Position numbers and translations under genes: made by a program
Shown here: positions 1 through 7,963 of the stretch, piece after piece
How the letters are laid out: every line of letters starts with the position of its first letter
Numbering within the stretch: position 1 is the stretch's first letter
Source: Brumimicrobium sp965656195
GTDB taxonomy: Bacteria > Bacteroidota > Bacteroidia > Flavobacteriales_D > Crocinitomicaceae
Direction of reading: 5' to 3'
NCBI GenBank assembly: GCA_965656195.1
Contig: CBFHJL010000023.1
Span: 1-33,865, forward strand
Length of the DNA stretch: 33,865 bases
The notes under the pieces: generated by a model
Seen by the model: the letters and a program-made list of their open reading frames with translations, nothing else
What the model was told of the DNA's origin: nothing
Database searches by the model: none

Positions 1-1736
1 ATCCTTCTTCTCCTGCATTTGTGATGTCAAACACTTTATGTATACCTACAATATTTATAGCATATACGGGAGAGGCGTTAGATTACAAAATGCCACTTTT
101 GAAAGCTTTGAACGTTGTTGATAAAGCAGCTGTTGAAGTAGCGAAATATTTCGACAAGAATGTCACAAAAGTGAATGCAACATTAGGGTGGGAACAAGAG
201 TATTTCTTAATTGATAAGGCATTCTATAATGCTAGACCTGACCTATTAATGACAGGAAGAGTTCTCTTTGGACACCCACCTGCAAAAGGTCAGCAACTAG
301 ATGATCATTACTTTGGTTCTATTCCAGAGAGAGTTACTGCATTCATGAGGGATTTTGAAAGAGAATCAATTAGACTTGGGATTCCCGTAACAACTCGACA
401 TAATGAGGTAGCGCCAAATCAATTTGAGTGCGCACCTATTTTCGAAGAATGTAACCTTGCCAATGACCACAACTTATTGTTGATGGATGTTCTTGAGAAA
501 GTCGCACGTAAGCATGACTTAAGAGTAGTACTGCATGAAAAGCCTTTTCCAGGTCTTAATGGATCAGGTAAGCATAATAACTGGTCACTAGCAACCGATA
601 CTGGTGTGAATTTATTGGCTCCGGGGAAAAACCCTAAGAGTAATATGCAGTTCTTGACATTTTTCATCAATACAATTAAAGCAATTCATGACCATGCAGA
701 TTTATTAAGAGCTTCAATAGCCAGTGCTTCAAATGACCATAGACTAGGTGGGCATGAGGCTCCGCCAGCTATAATTTCTGCATTTATTGGGTCTCAATTA
801 ACACAATTGCTTGATGATTTAGAAGAGAATATCAAGGCCGGTAAAATGACACCGCAGGATAAAACAGAATTAAAACTGAATATTGGAAAGATTCCTCAAA
901 TTTTACTTGACAATACGGATAGAAACAGAACTTCACCTTTTGCCTTCACGGGTAATAAGTTTGAATTTAGAGCTGTAGGATCTTTAGCAAACTGTGCTCA
1001 GCCAATGATTATTCTGAACACTATAATGGCAAAGCAACTTCAGTTGTTTAAAGCAAGTGTAGATGCTCGAATTAAGAAAGGAAACTCTAAAGATGAAGCA
1101 ATTTTAAAAGAGCTTCAAAAGCTTATTAAAGAGTCAAAAAATATTCGTTTTGAAGGAAATGGATATGGAGAAGAATGGGTGAAAGAGGCAAAGAAAAGAG
1201 GGCTAAGTAATATGAAAGATGCTCCAAGTGCTTTGAAAGTTTGGGAGCGTAAAGAAGTAATAGACCTTTTTGAAGAAATGAATGTTTTCTCGAAGCGTGA
1301 GCTATTAGCCCGTCAAGAGATTGAGTTTGATAAGTATGTTCTTCGTATTCAAATAGAAGCACGTTTAATAGGAGATTTAACTCAGAATCATGTTATTCCA
1401 GCTGTTATTAATTATCAAAATAGATTAATTCAAAATATCCAAGGCTTAACAGCGATTTTAGGTAAAGATGCTGAGGCTGGTATGAGTGCTCAAAAATCCC
1501 TCCTCTCTGATTTGTCTATTCATTTGAATAAAATGCAGGATATTTCTAGAGAAATGTTAGATAACAGAAAGAAGGCCAATAAAATTGAAGATATCCAAAA
1601 GAAGGCAGCGGCGTATAGAGATACTGTTAAAGTACATTTTGATGAAATAGCTTATCATACTGATAAACTAGAAGTTCTTGTAGATGATGAAATATGGCCT
1701 TTCCCTAAGATTAGAGAAATGCTATTCACAAGCTAG
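1..1736 (+). CDS. glnN: Glutamine synthetase type III, 5' end cut off by the window
   Basis: This is the C-terminal part of a type III glutamine synthetase, the cytoplasmic enzyme that makes glutamine from glutamate, ammonia and ATP. The frame is open from base 3, so any start inside the window is artificial; 577 codons are visible against a usual length of about 720-730. Seen in the sequence: NTLCIPTIF and YTGEALDYK near the beginning, the catalytic-core block LGWEQEYFL, then RHNEVAPNQFE, LHEKPFPGLNGSGKHNNWS (ATP/glutamate region), NDHRLGGHEAPPAI and NRTSPFAFTGNKFEFRAVG. These are hallmarks of the large GSIII class typical of Bacteroidota rather than GSI or GSII. The long helical C-terminal tail is also typical. 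A strong terminator follows at 1759-1790, so it is probably the last gene of its transcript. Identification is very secure. Confidence 0.97.
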   Translation, partial: PSSPAFVMSNTLCIPTIFIAYTGEALDYKMPLLKALNVVDKAAVEVAKYFDKNVTKVNATLGWEQEYFLIDKAFYNARPDLLMTGRVLFGHPPAKGQQLDDHYFGSIPERVTAFMRDFERESIRLGIPVTTRHNEVAPNQFECAPIFEECNLANDHNLLLMDVLEKVARKHDLRVVLHEKPFPGLNGSGKHNNWSLATDTGVNLLAPGKNPKSNMQFLTFFINTIKAIHDHADLLRASIASASNDHRLGGHEAPPAIISAFIGSQLTQLLDDLEENIKAGKMTPQDKTELKLNIGKIPQILLDNTDRNRTSPFAFTGNKFEFRAVGSLANCAQPMIILNTIMAKQLQLFKASVDARIKKGNSKDEAILKELQKLIKESKNIRFEGNGYGEEWVKEAKKRGLSNMKDAPSALKVWERKEVIDLFEEMNVFSKRELLARQEIEFDKYVLRIQIEARLIGDLTQNHVIPAVINYQNRLIQNIQGLTAILGKDAEAGMSAQKSLLSDLSIHLNKMQDISREMLDNRKKANKIEDIQKKAAAYRDTVKVHFDEIAYHTDKLEVLVDDEIWPFPKIREMLFTS

Positions 1737-1758
1737 AGAGACTTTTAAATATTGTTAT

Positions 1759-1790
1759 AAATGCTGATCTTTTGATCAGCATTTTTTTTT
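1759..1790 (+). terminator. Intrinsic terminator after glnN
   Basis: An 11-bp perfect stem (AAATGCTGATC, 1759-1769, with GATCAGCATTT, 1774-1784) encloses a TTTT loop and runs into a tract of nine T (1782-1790). It lies 23 bases after the glnN stop codon. This is a textbook rho-independent terminator for the plus strand. There is no comparable T-tract in the other direction. Confidence 0.92.
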
Positions 1791-1900
1791 AAAGTTGAAT
1801 CATCTTCATTTATAAAAAAATAAGTTTAATGATCCAATGAACCTTTTTTATTTTATCTTGTTTAATTAATAACCGCAAAGGTTAAACAATATGTTGACTA

Positions 1901-1908
1901 AAAGGAGA
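1901..1908 (+). promoter_or_regulatory. Strong Shine-Dalgarno site of the Crp/Fnr gene
   Basis: AAAGGAGA ends four bases before the ATG at 1913 and fixes that start. Classical Shine-Dalgarno sequences are rare in Bacteroidota and in this window, so this gene may be translated by a more canonical route than its neighbours. Confidence 0.7.
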
Positions 1909-1912
1909 TATT

Positions 1913-2605
1913 ATGACAACTGAGGTAACAAAATTATGGCACATTGATGCAATTGAATTGTTAGAGGGAATTCCTTACGAAGACAAAGTTGCATTTGAGA
2001 AATTGGTTACAACGCGAAACCACAAGAAGAACGAATACATCTACAAAACTGGAGAGCCATCTAGTGAGATATGCTTCGTAGTGGGTGGAAGAGTTAAAAT
2101 TGGCAAACATGCCAACAATGGAAAAGAATGCATAAAGCGTATTGTTAATGAAGGTGAATATTTTGGGGAAATAGGAGTCTTAGACAGAATAGAAAGCGAC
2201 AAGCGCAGTAATTTCGCTCAGGTGATGGAGCATGATACAGTTGTTTGTTCAATGCCATACGAGAGTTTTCGAAACATACTAAACAGTCATAGGGTTCTTC
2301 TGGATCGAGTTATCCACAATACTATTCAAAATCACAAAAGGATAGATAGTCGTTTGGAGTCTATCATGTTTAAAGATGCACGTACTCGATTGATTGAGTT
2401 TGTTAAAGAATTGGCTGAAGATATTGGTATGCCTGTAGGACACGAAATGCTCATAAAACACAGGTTAACACACCAAGAAATTGCTAACATAACTGCTATT
2501 TCTCGCCAAAAGGTGACGACTTTATTGAATGAGTTGAAAAACGAGGGTCTAATTCACTTAGAAAGAAAATCTCTGCTTGTTCATGACATGGGACTGCTTA
2601 AGTAG
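1913..2605 (+). CDS. Crp/Fnr-family transcriptional regulator
   Basis: A 230-residue DNA-binding regulator. Residues about 20-140 form a cyclic-nucleotide-binding-like beta barrel: GEPSSEICFVVGGRVKIG, then the cassette GEYFGEIGVLDR followed by KRSNFA. Residues about 150-225 form a Crp-type winged helix-turn-helix, with LTHQEIANITAISRQKV as the HTH and TTLLNELKNEGLI as the recognition and wing region. There is no N-terminal cysteine cluster, so an oxygen-sensing Fnr with an iron-sulfur centre is unlikely. The ATG is preceded by a strong Shine-Dalgarno sequence (AAAGGAGA, 1901-1908), which is unusual here because most genes in the window have none. It has its own transcription unit after the glnN terminator and converges with the aminotransferase gene, with 9 bp between them. 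Ligand and targets are unknown. Confidence 0.9.
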   Translation: MTTEVTKLWHIDAIELLEGIPYEDKVAFEKLVTTRNHKKNEYIYKTGEPSSEICFVVGGRVKIGKHANNGKECIKRIVNEGEYFGEIGVLDRIESDKRSNFAQVMEHDTVVCSMPYESFRNILNSHRVLLDRVIHNTIQNHKRIDSRLESIMFKDARTRLIEFVKELAEDIGMPVGHEMLIKHRLTHQEIANITAISRQKVTTLLNELKNEGLIHLERKSLLVHDMGLLK

Positions 2606-2607
2606 TT

Positions 2608-2623
2608 GTGGGCATTAACCCAC
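2608..2623. terminator. Hairpin between convergent genes (weak terminator candidate)
   Basis: GTGGG (2608-2612) pairs with CCCAC (2619-2623) across a six-base loop. It sits exactly between the convergent Crp/Fnr and aminotransferase genes, and its loop contains the aminotransferase stop codon (2615-2617 on the minus strand). Neither side has a T-tract, so intrinsic termination is uncertain. Confidence 0.35.
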
Positions 2624-3805
2624 GTCGTTCATGGCCATGATAATAATTTCAGTAGCTTTAGTTGCTTCTTCAAGTGTAATTGTTAAAGGTGGACTTAGTC
2701 TAAAGCTATTAGGGTGAGATAAAAACCAGAAGCTTATCAAGCCTGCGTTGAGACAGTTGTCAACGACTTTGCTAACAACTGCATCGTTTTCCATATCTAC
2801 AGCAAACATTAATCCAACTCTTCTTACTTCTTTAACTAGAGTGTGTTTTTTTATTTCATGTTCAATAAATGCACCGATACTTTCGATTTTTTCAAAATCA
2901 ATTGTACCCATTACCTCTAAATTCGCCGCGGCAGCTGCGCAGACAACTGGATGACCTCCAAATGTTGTAATATGTCCCAAAATTGGGTCGTGCGACAATA
3001 GGTCCATTTTTTCTTTAGCGCTAACAAAAGCGCCGATTGGCATTCCACCACCAAGAGCCTTGCCAAGAGTTAGAATGTCAGGTGAAACTCCAAAATGATC
3101 AAAAGCGAATAGTTTCCCAGATCTACCCATTCCACATTGAATCTCGTCAAAAATTAATTGTGCTCCCGTTTCGTTGCATTTCTGGCGCAAGGCTTTCATG
3201 TAATCAATACTAACGCATCTTACACCTGCATCACCTTGTATAGGTTCAATGATCACAGCAGCAGTTTTCTCCGTAATGTGATTGAGGTCTTCCAGTTTAT
3301 TATGGTGTATGAAAGAAATACCTGGCAATAGAGGTTCGAATGGTTTCTTTTTAGCTTCGTTGGAGGAAATACTTAGTGATCCATGTGTGCTGCCATGGTA
3401 TGCTCCATAGCATGATATAATTTCTTTTCTTCCAGTAACTCTTTTGGCTAACTTAAGAGCAGCCTCATTTGCTTCTGTTCCCGAATTAACTGTGTATACA
3501 GTGTTCAATGTTTCAGGTAAAAGAGATGTAAGTTTTTCAGCAAAGTCAAGTGGGGTGTCTTGAACGAACTCGCCATAAACCATGACATGCATGTGCCTAT
3601 CGACTTGGTCATGAATAGCTTTCACAACTTTCGGATGATTATGTCCTATATTGTTTACGGCAACACCGGCAATCATATCTAAGTATCTTTTACCATCTTT
3701 GGTATAGATATAAGAGCCTTTGGCATAATCTACTTCCAAAAGGAAAGGAAAAGGACTTGTTTGTCCCTGGTGTTTTAAGAAACGTTCCTTTTCGGAATCT
3801 CCCAT
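2615..3805 (-). CDS. Class III pyridoxal-phosphate aminotransferase (acetylornithine/ornithine aminotransferase-like)
   Basis: A 396-residue class III (subgroup II) aminotransferase. Seen: NSGTEANEAALKLAK (cofactor phosphate binding), SCYGAYHGSTHGSLS, VIIEPIQGDAGV, and LIFDEIQCGMGRSGK followed by PDILTLGKALGGGMPIGA. The lysine in TLGKALGGG is the expected Schiff-base residue. Length and motifs match the ArgD/RocD/GabT group, often annotated in Bacteroidota simply as an aspartate aminotransferase-family protein. The amino-group donor cannot be decided from sequence alone. It is the last gene of a minus-strand operon, starting 9 bases after the stop of the transketolase C-half gene, so it is probably co-transcribed with carbohydrate genes. 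No arginine or proline genes lie nearby. Confidence 0.9.
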   Translation of the reverse strand: MGDSEKERFLKHQGQTSPFPFLLEVDYAKGSYIYTKDGKRYLDMIAGVAVNNIGHNHPKVVKAIHDQVDRHMHVMVYGEFVQDTPLDFAEKLTSLLPETLNTVYTVNSGTEANEAALKLAKRVTGRKEIISCYGAYHGSTHGSLSISSNEAKKKPFEPLLPGISFIHHNKLEDLNHITEKTAAVIIEPIQGDAGVRCVSIDYMKALRQKCNETGAQLIFDEIQCGMGRSGKLFAFDHFGVSPDILTLGKALGGGMPIGAFVSAKEKMDLLSHDPILGHITTFGGHPVVCAAAAANLEVMGTIDFEKIESIGAFIEHEIKKHTLVKEVRRVGLMFAVDMENDAVVSKVVDNCLNAGLISFWFLSHPNSFRLSPPLTITLEEATKATEIIIMAMNDVG

Positions 3806-3814
3806 CTTGAATCT

Positions 3815-4771
3815 TTATTTTCTTGCTATAGCTCGTTTAGCAGCTTCTATAATATTATTACTAGAAATATTATACTTCACCATCAGATCTGCAGGTTTTC
3901 CGCTCTCACCGAATGTATCATTTACACCGACATATTCTTGAGGAGAAGGGTTATTTCTAGATAAGACTTGTGCAACTGAATCACCTAGTCCTCCGTTTAT
4001 CATGTGTTCTTCAGCAGTGACTACACAACCCGTTTTACCAACAGAATTAAGTATAGCCTCTTCATCAAGAGGCTTAATCGTATGCATGTTAATGACTTCA
4101 GCATCGATTCCTTCTTTTGCCAATTCTTGAGCAGCAATAATAGACTCCCAAACTAAATGCCCACATGCAATTATTGTTACATCCTTACCACCAAAAATAA
4201 GTTGAGCTTTACCAATTTTAAACTCATCATTTTCACCTACGAAAATCGGAACTTTTGGTCTACCAAATCTTAAATAAACAGGACCTTCATGGTCTGCAAT
4301 CGCTTTTGTTGCTTGCTTTGTTTGATTAAAGTCAGCTGGAACAATAACAGTCATATTAGGAAGCATTTTCATCATACCAATATCTTCCAATATCTGGTGA
4401 GTGGCTCCATCTTCTCCTAATGTTAAACCAGCGTGAGAAGCACAGATCTTAACATTTTTCTGAGAATAAGCTACAGACTGTCTAATCTGGTCATATACAC
4501 GACCTGTTGAAAAATTCGCAAAAGTACCTGTGAAAGGAATCTTTCCTCCAATAGTCATACCTGCTGCTATGCCAATCATGTTTGCCTCTGCAATACCAAC
4601 TTGAAAGAATCGTTCTGGGAATTCGTTCTCAAATGCATTCATTTTTAAAGACCCTGTAAGATCAGCACAAAGTGCTACAACATTTTCGTTTTCTTGACCT
4701 AACTCTAAAAGTCCTTCGCCGAATCCTGAACGCGTGTCTTTTTCTCCTAATTGATCGATCTGCTTATCCAT
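3815..4771 (-). CDS. Transketolase C-terminal subunit (split transketolase)
   Basis: 318 residues covering the pyrimidine-binding and C-terminal domains of transketolase, which moves two-carbon units between sugar phosphates in the pentose phosphate pathway. Seen: TRSGFGEGLLELG, NVVALCADLTGS, QVGIAEANMIGIAAGM (the conserved glutamate that activates thiamine diphosphate), FTGTFANFSTGRVYDQIR, SHAGLTLGEDGATHQ and VYLRFGRPKVP. The diphosphate-binding half is encoded separately at 6148-6990. The ATG shares one base with the stop codon of the vWA gene upstream (TAATG), so the two are probably translationally coupled. Splitting transketolase into two polypeptides is common in Bacteroidota; having another gene between the halves is not what I would expect. 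Confidence 0.93.
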   Translation of the reverse strand: MDKQIDQLGEKDTRSGFGEGLLELGQENENVVALCADLTGSLKMNAFENEFPERFFQVGIAEANMIGIAAGMTIGGKIPFTGTFANFSTGRVYDQIRQSVAYSQKNVKICASHAGLTLGEDGATHQILEDIGMMKMLPNMTVIVPADFNQTKQATKAIADHEGPVYLRFGRPKVPIFVGENDEFKIGKAQLIFGGKDVTIIACGHLVWESIIAAQELAKEGIDAEVINMHTIKPLDEEAILNSVGKTGCVVTAEEHMINGGLGDSVAQVLSRNNPSPQEYVGVNDTFGESGKPADLMVKYNISSNNIIEAAKRAIARK

Positions 4772-6123
4772 TATAAATTGATGATTATTGATTTGTTCGA
4801 AAATATACTAAATGCTTTAGATACTGTGTAAGTAGCTGATTTTAAATGCTTTTTTCTGTATACCACTTGATAGTTACCAGGGAGTAATACAAATTCATTT
4901 CGGGTAGAGTTTTCATTCAAGTCACAGACCCATTCGTATTGGTTGTTTTCCTTTACCTCAAATATTTGACCTACCACAAGTTTTGTTCCTTTCAATTTAA
5001 CAGTTCCAGGTGCGTCCAAATATACTTTGGCAGTAGCACTCTGTTCAATCTTAACAGTTCTATATCTTCTCGGAAGTGTTAAAAGTTCCAGGTCATATTC
5101 ACCAACAATATATTTTTGTACTTCATCAAATTTTTGTGTGTTAATCGTTTTATGTTTTCCTTTTTCCATAACTCGAACATCAATATAATTGTTGCTCGTA
5201 GGTCTGTCAAAGTTAACTTGAAGCATGCCTTGAGGGGTGTCTAACTGGATGATGTTATGCGTATTCTTTTGTATGGAAATATTGTTTTTTCGTTGTTCAG
5301 GAAGTGTCTTTACGACAAGGTCATATTTCACACTTGGATCTAAAATTAATGTGTCTGGAAGATTGCGCTCATTCAGTGTGTGCGTAAACGTATATTTCAA
5401 ATTGTTGGTTCCCGACTCGTAAAGTAGCATGGTTACATTTGTTTCCTTAGGCGTTCCATAGATGGTGTTCAGATTGATTTGAACAGTAGTATTCACCAAT
5501 GCTTTATTTACGATTTGTGATAGAACATTCTTAAATGCTATCGGGCTTTGTGCTGATTTATAATTTCCAAAGCAATTGAATTGATCAAGGTAAGACATGT
5601 CCATGCCTAAACCTATAACGAATGGGCTGATCGTAATCCCTTTTGCTCTTAATTTATCTGCAATCACACAAGGCTCGTCATCACAAGCTTCTACACCGTC
5701 AGTAATGAGAATGATAATATTTCTAGAGTCTGCATTTGGAAAATCCCCAGCAGCGGCTTCCAATGATCTAGCGATCGGAGTTGTTCCTTTCGCTCTCAAA
5801 GCCTTGATTTTATTAAGTATTATGTCATGATTGTTGGCGGAAAAAGGGACTTCTAGCTTCGTGTCAGCGCAGTCTTGATAGGTTGCGGTAACCGGAGATT
5901 GATGTCCATATACACGTAAAGCAATTTCTAAATCAGGAACTCCTCTTAAACTATCAATCGATTGAGAAAGTATTTTTTTAGCTGTGATGAAACGAGATTC
6001 ACTGCCCCATTTCTGGTTCATAGAATTAGATGCATCAAAAACGAAAAGAATTCGCGTTAGATCTTCCTGGGAATACAAAATTCCACTTATCGATATAAAA
6101 AGAAATAACACTAATCGTTTCAT
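4771..6123 (-). CDS. Secreted von Willebrand factor A domain protein
   Basis: 450 residues, beginning with a signal peptide (MKRLVLFLFISISGILYSQ, cleavage probably near residue 19; no lipobox cysteine). A vWA domain follows at about residues 24-210 with a complete metal-ion-dependent adhesion site: DASNS (Asp30, Ser32, Ser34), a threonine in KGTTP near residue 115, and Asp142 in ITDGVEAC. Paired cysteines around the site (ACDDEPC) suggest an exported, oxidised protein. The remaining 240 residues are beta-rich and include what look like PEGA-like or carbohydrate-binding-like beta repeats, which I cannot assign with confidence. The gene sits between the two halves of transketolase, 24 bases after the first and overlapping the second by one base. 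The function is unknown; a surface or periplasmic adhesion role is inferred only from the fold. Confidence 0.85.
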   Translation of the reverse strand: MKRLVLFLFISISGILYSQEDLTRILFVFDASNSMNQKWGSESRFITAKKILSQSIDSLRGVPDLEIALRVYGHQSPVTATYQDCADTKLEVPFSANNHDIILNKIKALRAKGTTPIARSLEAAAGDFPNADSRNIIILITDGVEACDDEPCVIADKLRAKGITISPFVIGLGMDMSYLDQFNCFGNYKSAQSPIAFKNVLSQIVNKALVNTTVQINLNTIYGTPKETNVTMLLYESGTNNLKYTFTHTLNERNLPDTLILDPSVKYDLVVKTLPEQRKNNISIQKNTHNIIQLDTPQGMLQVNFDRPTSNNYIDVRVMEKGKHKTINTQKFDEVQKYIVGEYDLELLTLPRRYRTVKIEQSATAKVYLDAPGTVKLKGTKLVVGQIFEVKENNQYEWVCDLNENSTRNEFVLLPGNYQVVYRKKHLKSATYTVSKAFSIFSNKSIIINL

Positions 6124-6147
6124 GATAATTGCTTTGAGACGAATTGA

Positions 6148-6990
6148 CTAGTAATCTCCTAACGTTTCTTCTAGTTGATTTAACGCACTCTGAAGTTGCT
6201 CTTCGTTTGGTGCAGCACCATGCCACTTGTGAGTCCCCATCATGTAGTCAACTCCCTGACCCATTTCAGTTCTCATTAGCATCATAATTGGCTTTCCTTG
6301 TCCAACGAAGGACTTAGCTTGTTTGAATGCTTGTCTTAGAGATTCTATATCATTTCCATCTAATTCAATAGTCTCCCATCCAAAAGCTTGCCACTTTTGT
6401 TTTAAATTTCCTAGAGATAATACATCTTCAACGTCACCATCTATCTGACGGCCATTGTAATCTACCGTAGCTATTATATTGTCCATGTTGTGCGCAGCAG
6501 CGTACATTGCAGCTTCCCAAATCTGTCCTTCTTGTAATTCACCATCTCCATGTAATGTATAAACAATAGAGTTGTCTCCGTTGAGCTTCTTTGTTTCAGC
6601 TGCACCAATAGCCATAGATAATCCTTGACCTAAAGATCCAGATGCAGCGCGTATTCCTGGTAGATTTTTATCTGTACTTGGATGACCTTGAAGTCTAGAG
6701 TTTAATTTTCTAAATGTTGCTAATTCTTCCACAGGAAAGAAACCAGCTCTTGCTAATGCACTATACCAAACTGGAGAAATATGTCCGTTAGAAAGGAAGA
6801 ATAAATCTTCACCTTTACCATCCATTTGGAAGTTTTTAGGATCATAATTCATCACTTCATGATAAAGTATTGTAAAAAAATCTGCACAACCTAACGAACC
6901 TCCGGGATGTCCTGAGCTTACGGCTGCAACCATTCTTACAATATCTCTTCTTGTTTGCGTGGCTAGATCTTCAAGTTTCTTCGTTTCCAT
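6148..6990 (-). CDS. Transketolase N-terminal subunit (split transketolase)
   Basis: 280 residues forming the diphosphate-binding domain of transketolase. Seen: SSGHPGGSLGCADF near the start, DLFFLSNGHISPVWY, GSLGQGLSMAIGAA, and the thiamine diphosphate/Mg motif starting GDGELQEGQIWEA and ending with VDYN. It needs the C-terminal subunit (3815-4771) for activity. It is the first gene of the minus-strand operon. A -7 promoter box lies at 7019-7026, giving a leader of roughly 20-25 bases. The ATG at 6990 fits the usual start of such subunits. Length is normal for a stand-alone N-half. Confidence 0.94.
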   Translation of the reverse strand: METKKLEDLATQTRRDIVRMVAAVSSGHPGGSLGCADFFTILYHEVMNYDPKNFQMDGKGEDLFFLSNGHISPVWYSALARAGFFPVEELATFRKLNSRLQGHPSTDKNLPGIRAASGSLGQGLSMAIGAAETKKLNGDNSIVYTLHGDGELQEGQIWEAAMYAAAHNMDNIIATVDYNGRQIDGDVEDVLSLGNLKQKWQAFGWETIELDGNDIESLRQAFKQAKSFVGQGKPIMMLMRTEMGQGVDYMMGTHKWHGAAPNEEQLQSALNQLEETLGDY

Positions 6991-7018
6991 AACTACTGTG
7001 CTGAAATTGTTTTGATTG

Positions 7019-7026
7019 CAAATCTA
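7019..7026 (-). promoter_or_regulatory. -7 promoter box for the transketolase operon
   Basis: TAGATTTG on the minus strand matches the Bacteroidota -7 consensus TAnnTTTG exactly, with 28 bases to the ATG at 6990. I do not see a TTG at the usual -33 distance, so the upstream element is weak or missing. Confidence 0.55.
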
Positions 7027-7073
7027 GGGTTATTTTAGAAGAATTGATGTCCGATACGACCATATTTTATCAC

Positions 7074-7081
7074 TACTTTTG
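7074..7081 (+). promoter_or_regulatory. -7 promoter box for prmC
   Basis: TACTTTTG matches TAnnTTTG and is only six bases from the ATG at 7088. If it is used, the mRNA would start at or next to the start codon. The nearest upstream TTG (7044-7046) is 27 bases away, longer than the usual spacing of about 19. Confidence 0.5.
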
Positions 7082-7087
7082 CACAGT

Positions 7088-7963
7088 ATGTGTATAAATA
7101 GTAAACCATTATTCGAACTGCTTAAAAGTGCATCAGATCGACTAGATGATTCTTTCTCATCGCGTGAAAAAAAACACATGATCAGAGAGTTGTTAATGTC
7201 ATACTCTTCGCTTACAAGTCAACAAATTATGTTGGATAGAGATTTAGTTGTTGATCGTCAAATTGTTGAAAAAATTTACAAATCTATTGATGAGATAAAT
7301 GGTGGTGAGCCTTTCCAATATGCACTTGGGAAAACGTTTTTCTTCGAGCATGAGTTTAAGGTAGACGCTAGAGCATTGATTCCTCGTCCTGAAACAGAAG
7401 AGTTGGTCCATTCGATTGTTGAATTGAACAAGAGCCATGATTTGCCGAAATGGAATGTATTAGACGTTGGAACTGGTACTGGATGTATAGCGCTAAGCCT
7501 TAAACTTGCCTTGCCACACATATCAGTCACGGGTATCGACATTTCTATTGATGCTATTGGCCTGGCAAAAGAGAATGCTGAGCTATTGAATGCTGATGTT
7601 ACTCTAAGCGTAAAAGATGTTTTGTCCATGAATGATAATGGTGATTCTTATGATTTAATTGTATCCAACCCTCCCTATATACCTGAAAAGGAAAAGTCTA
7701 CAATGAAGAGTCATGTAGTAGATAAAGAGCCTGAATTGGCACTATTTGTTGAAAATGACAACCCTCTTTTGTTTTATACTAAGATCGCCGACTTAGGTTT
7801 GAATATGTTGAAAAATAGTGGATATCTTGCTTTTGAGGTGCATGAAAACTTAGCTGAAGACGTAAAGAATTATCTATTTTTGAAGGGTTATAAAAATATT
7901 TCGATTCGGAAAGATTTACAAGGAAAGGATCGAATGGTTTTTGCTCAATTTGTCAATTCATGA
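7088..7963 (+). CDS. prmC: Peptide chain release factor N5-glutamine methyltransferase
   Basis: 291 residues. The enzyme uses S-adenosylmethionine to methylate the glutamine of the GGQ motif in peptide release factors. Seen: ALIPRPETEELV (conserved N-terminal/core junction), the SAM-binding motif VLDVGTGTGCIALSL, GIDIS, and the catalytic VSNPPYIPEKE, which is the NPPY signature of the HemK/PrmC family. The first ATG is at 7088; the reading frame extends upstream only to a TTG at 7079, which overlaps the -7 box and is unlikely. The stop overlaps the ligA start by four bases (ATGA). The gene is divergent from the transketolase operon. Confidence 0.93.
   Translation: MCINSKPLFELLKSASDRLDDSFSSREKKHMIRELLMSYSSLTSQQIMLDRDLVVDRQIVEKIYKSIDEINGGEPFQYALGKTFFFEHEFKVDARALIPRPETEELVHSIVELNKSHDLPKWNVLDVGTGTGCIALSLKLALPHISVTGIDISIDAIGLAKENAELLNADVTLSVKDVLSMNDNGDSYDLIVSNPPYIPEKEKSTMKSHVVDKEPELALFVENDNPLLFYTKIADLGLNMLKNSGYLAFEVHENLAEDVKNYLFLKGYKNISIRKDLQGKDRMVFAQFVNS

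Noticed and set aside
1126..1362. A minus-strand frame inside glnN
   Set aside because: It is antisense to the highly conserved glutamine synthetase; composition and residues do not look like a real protein.
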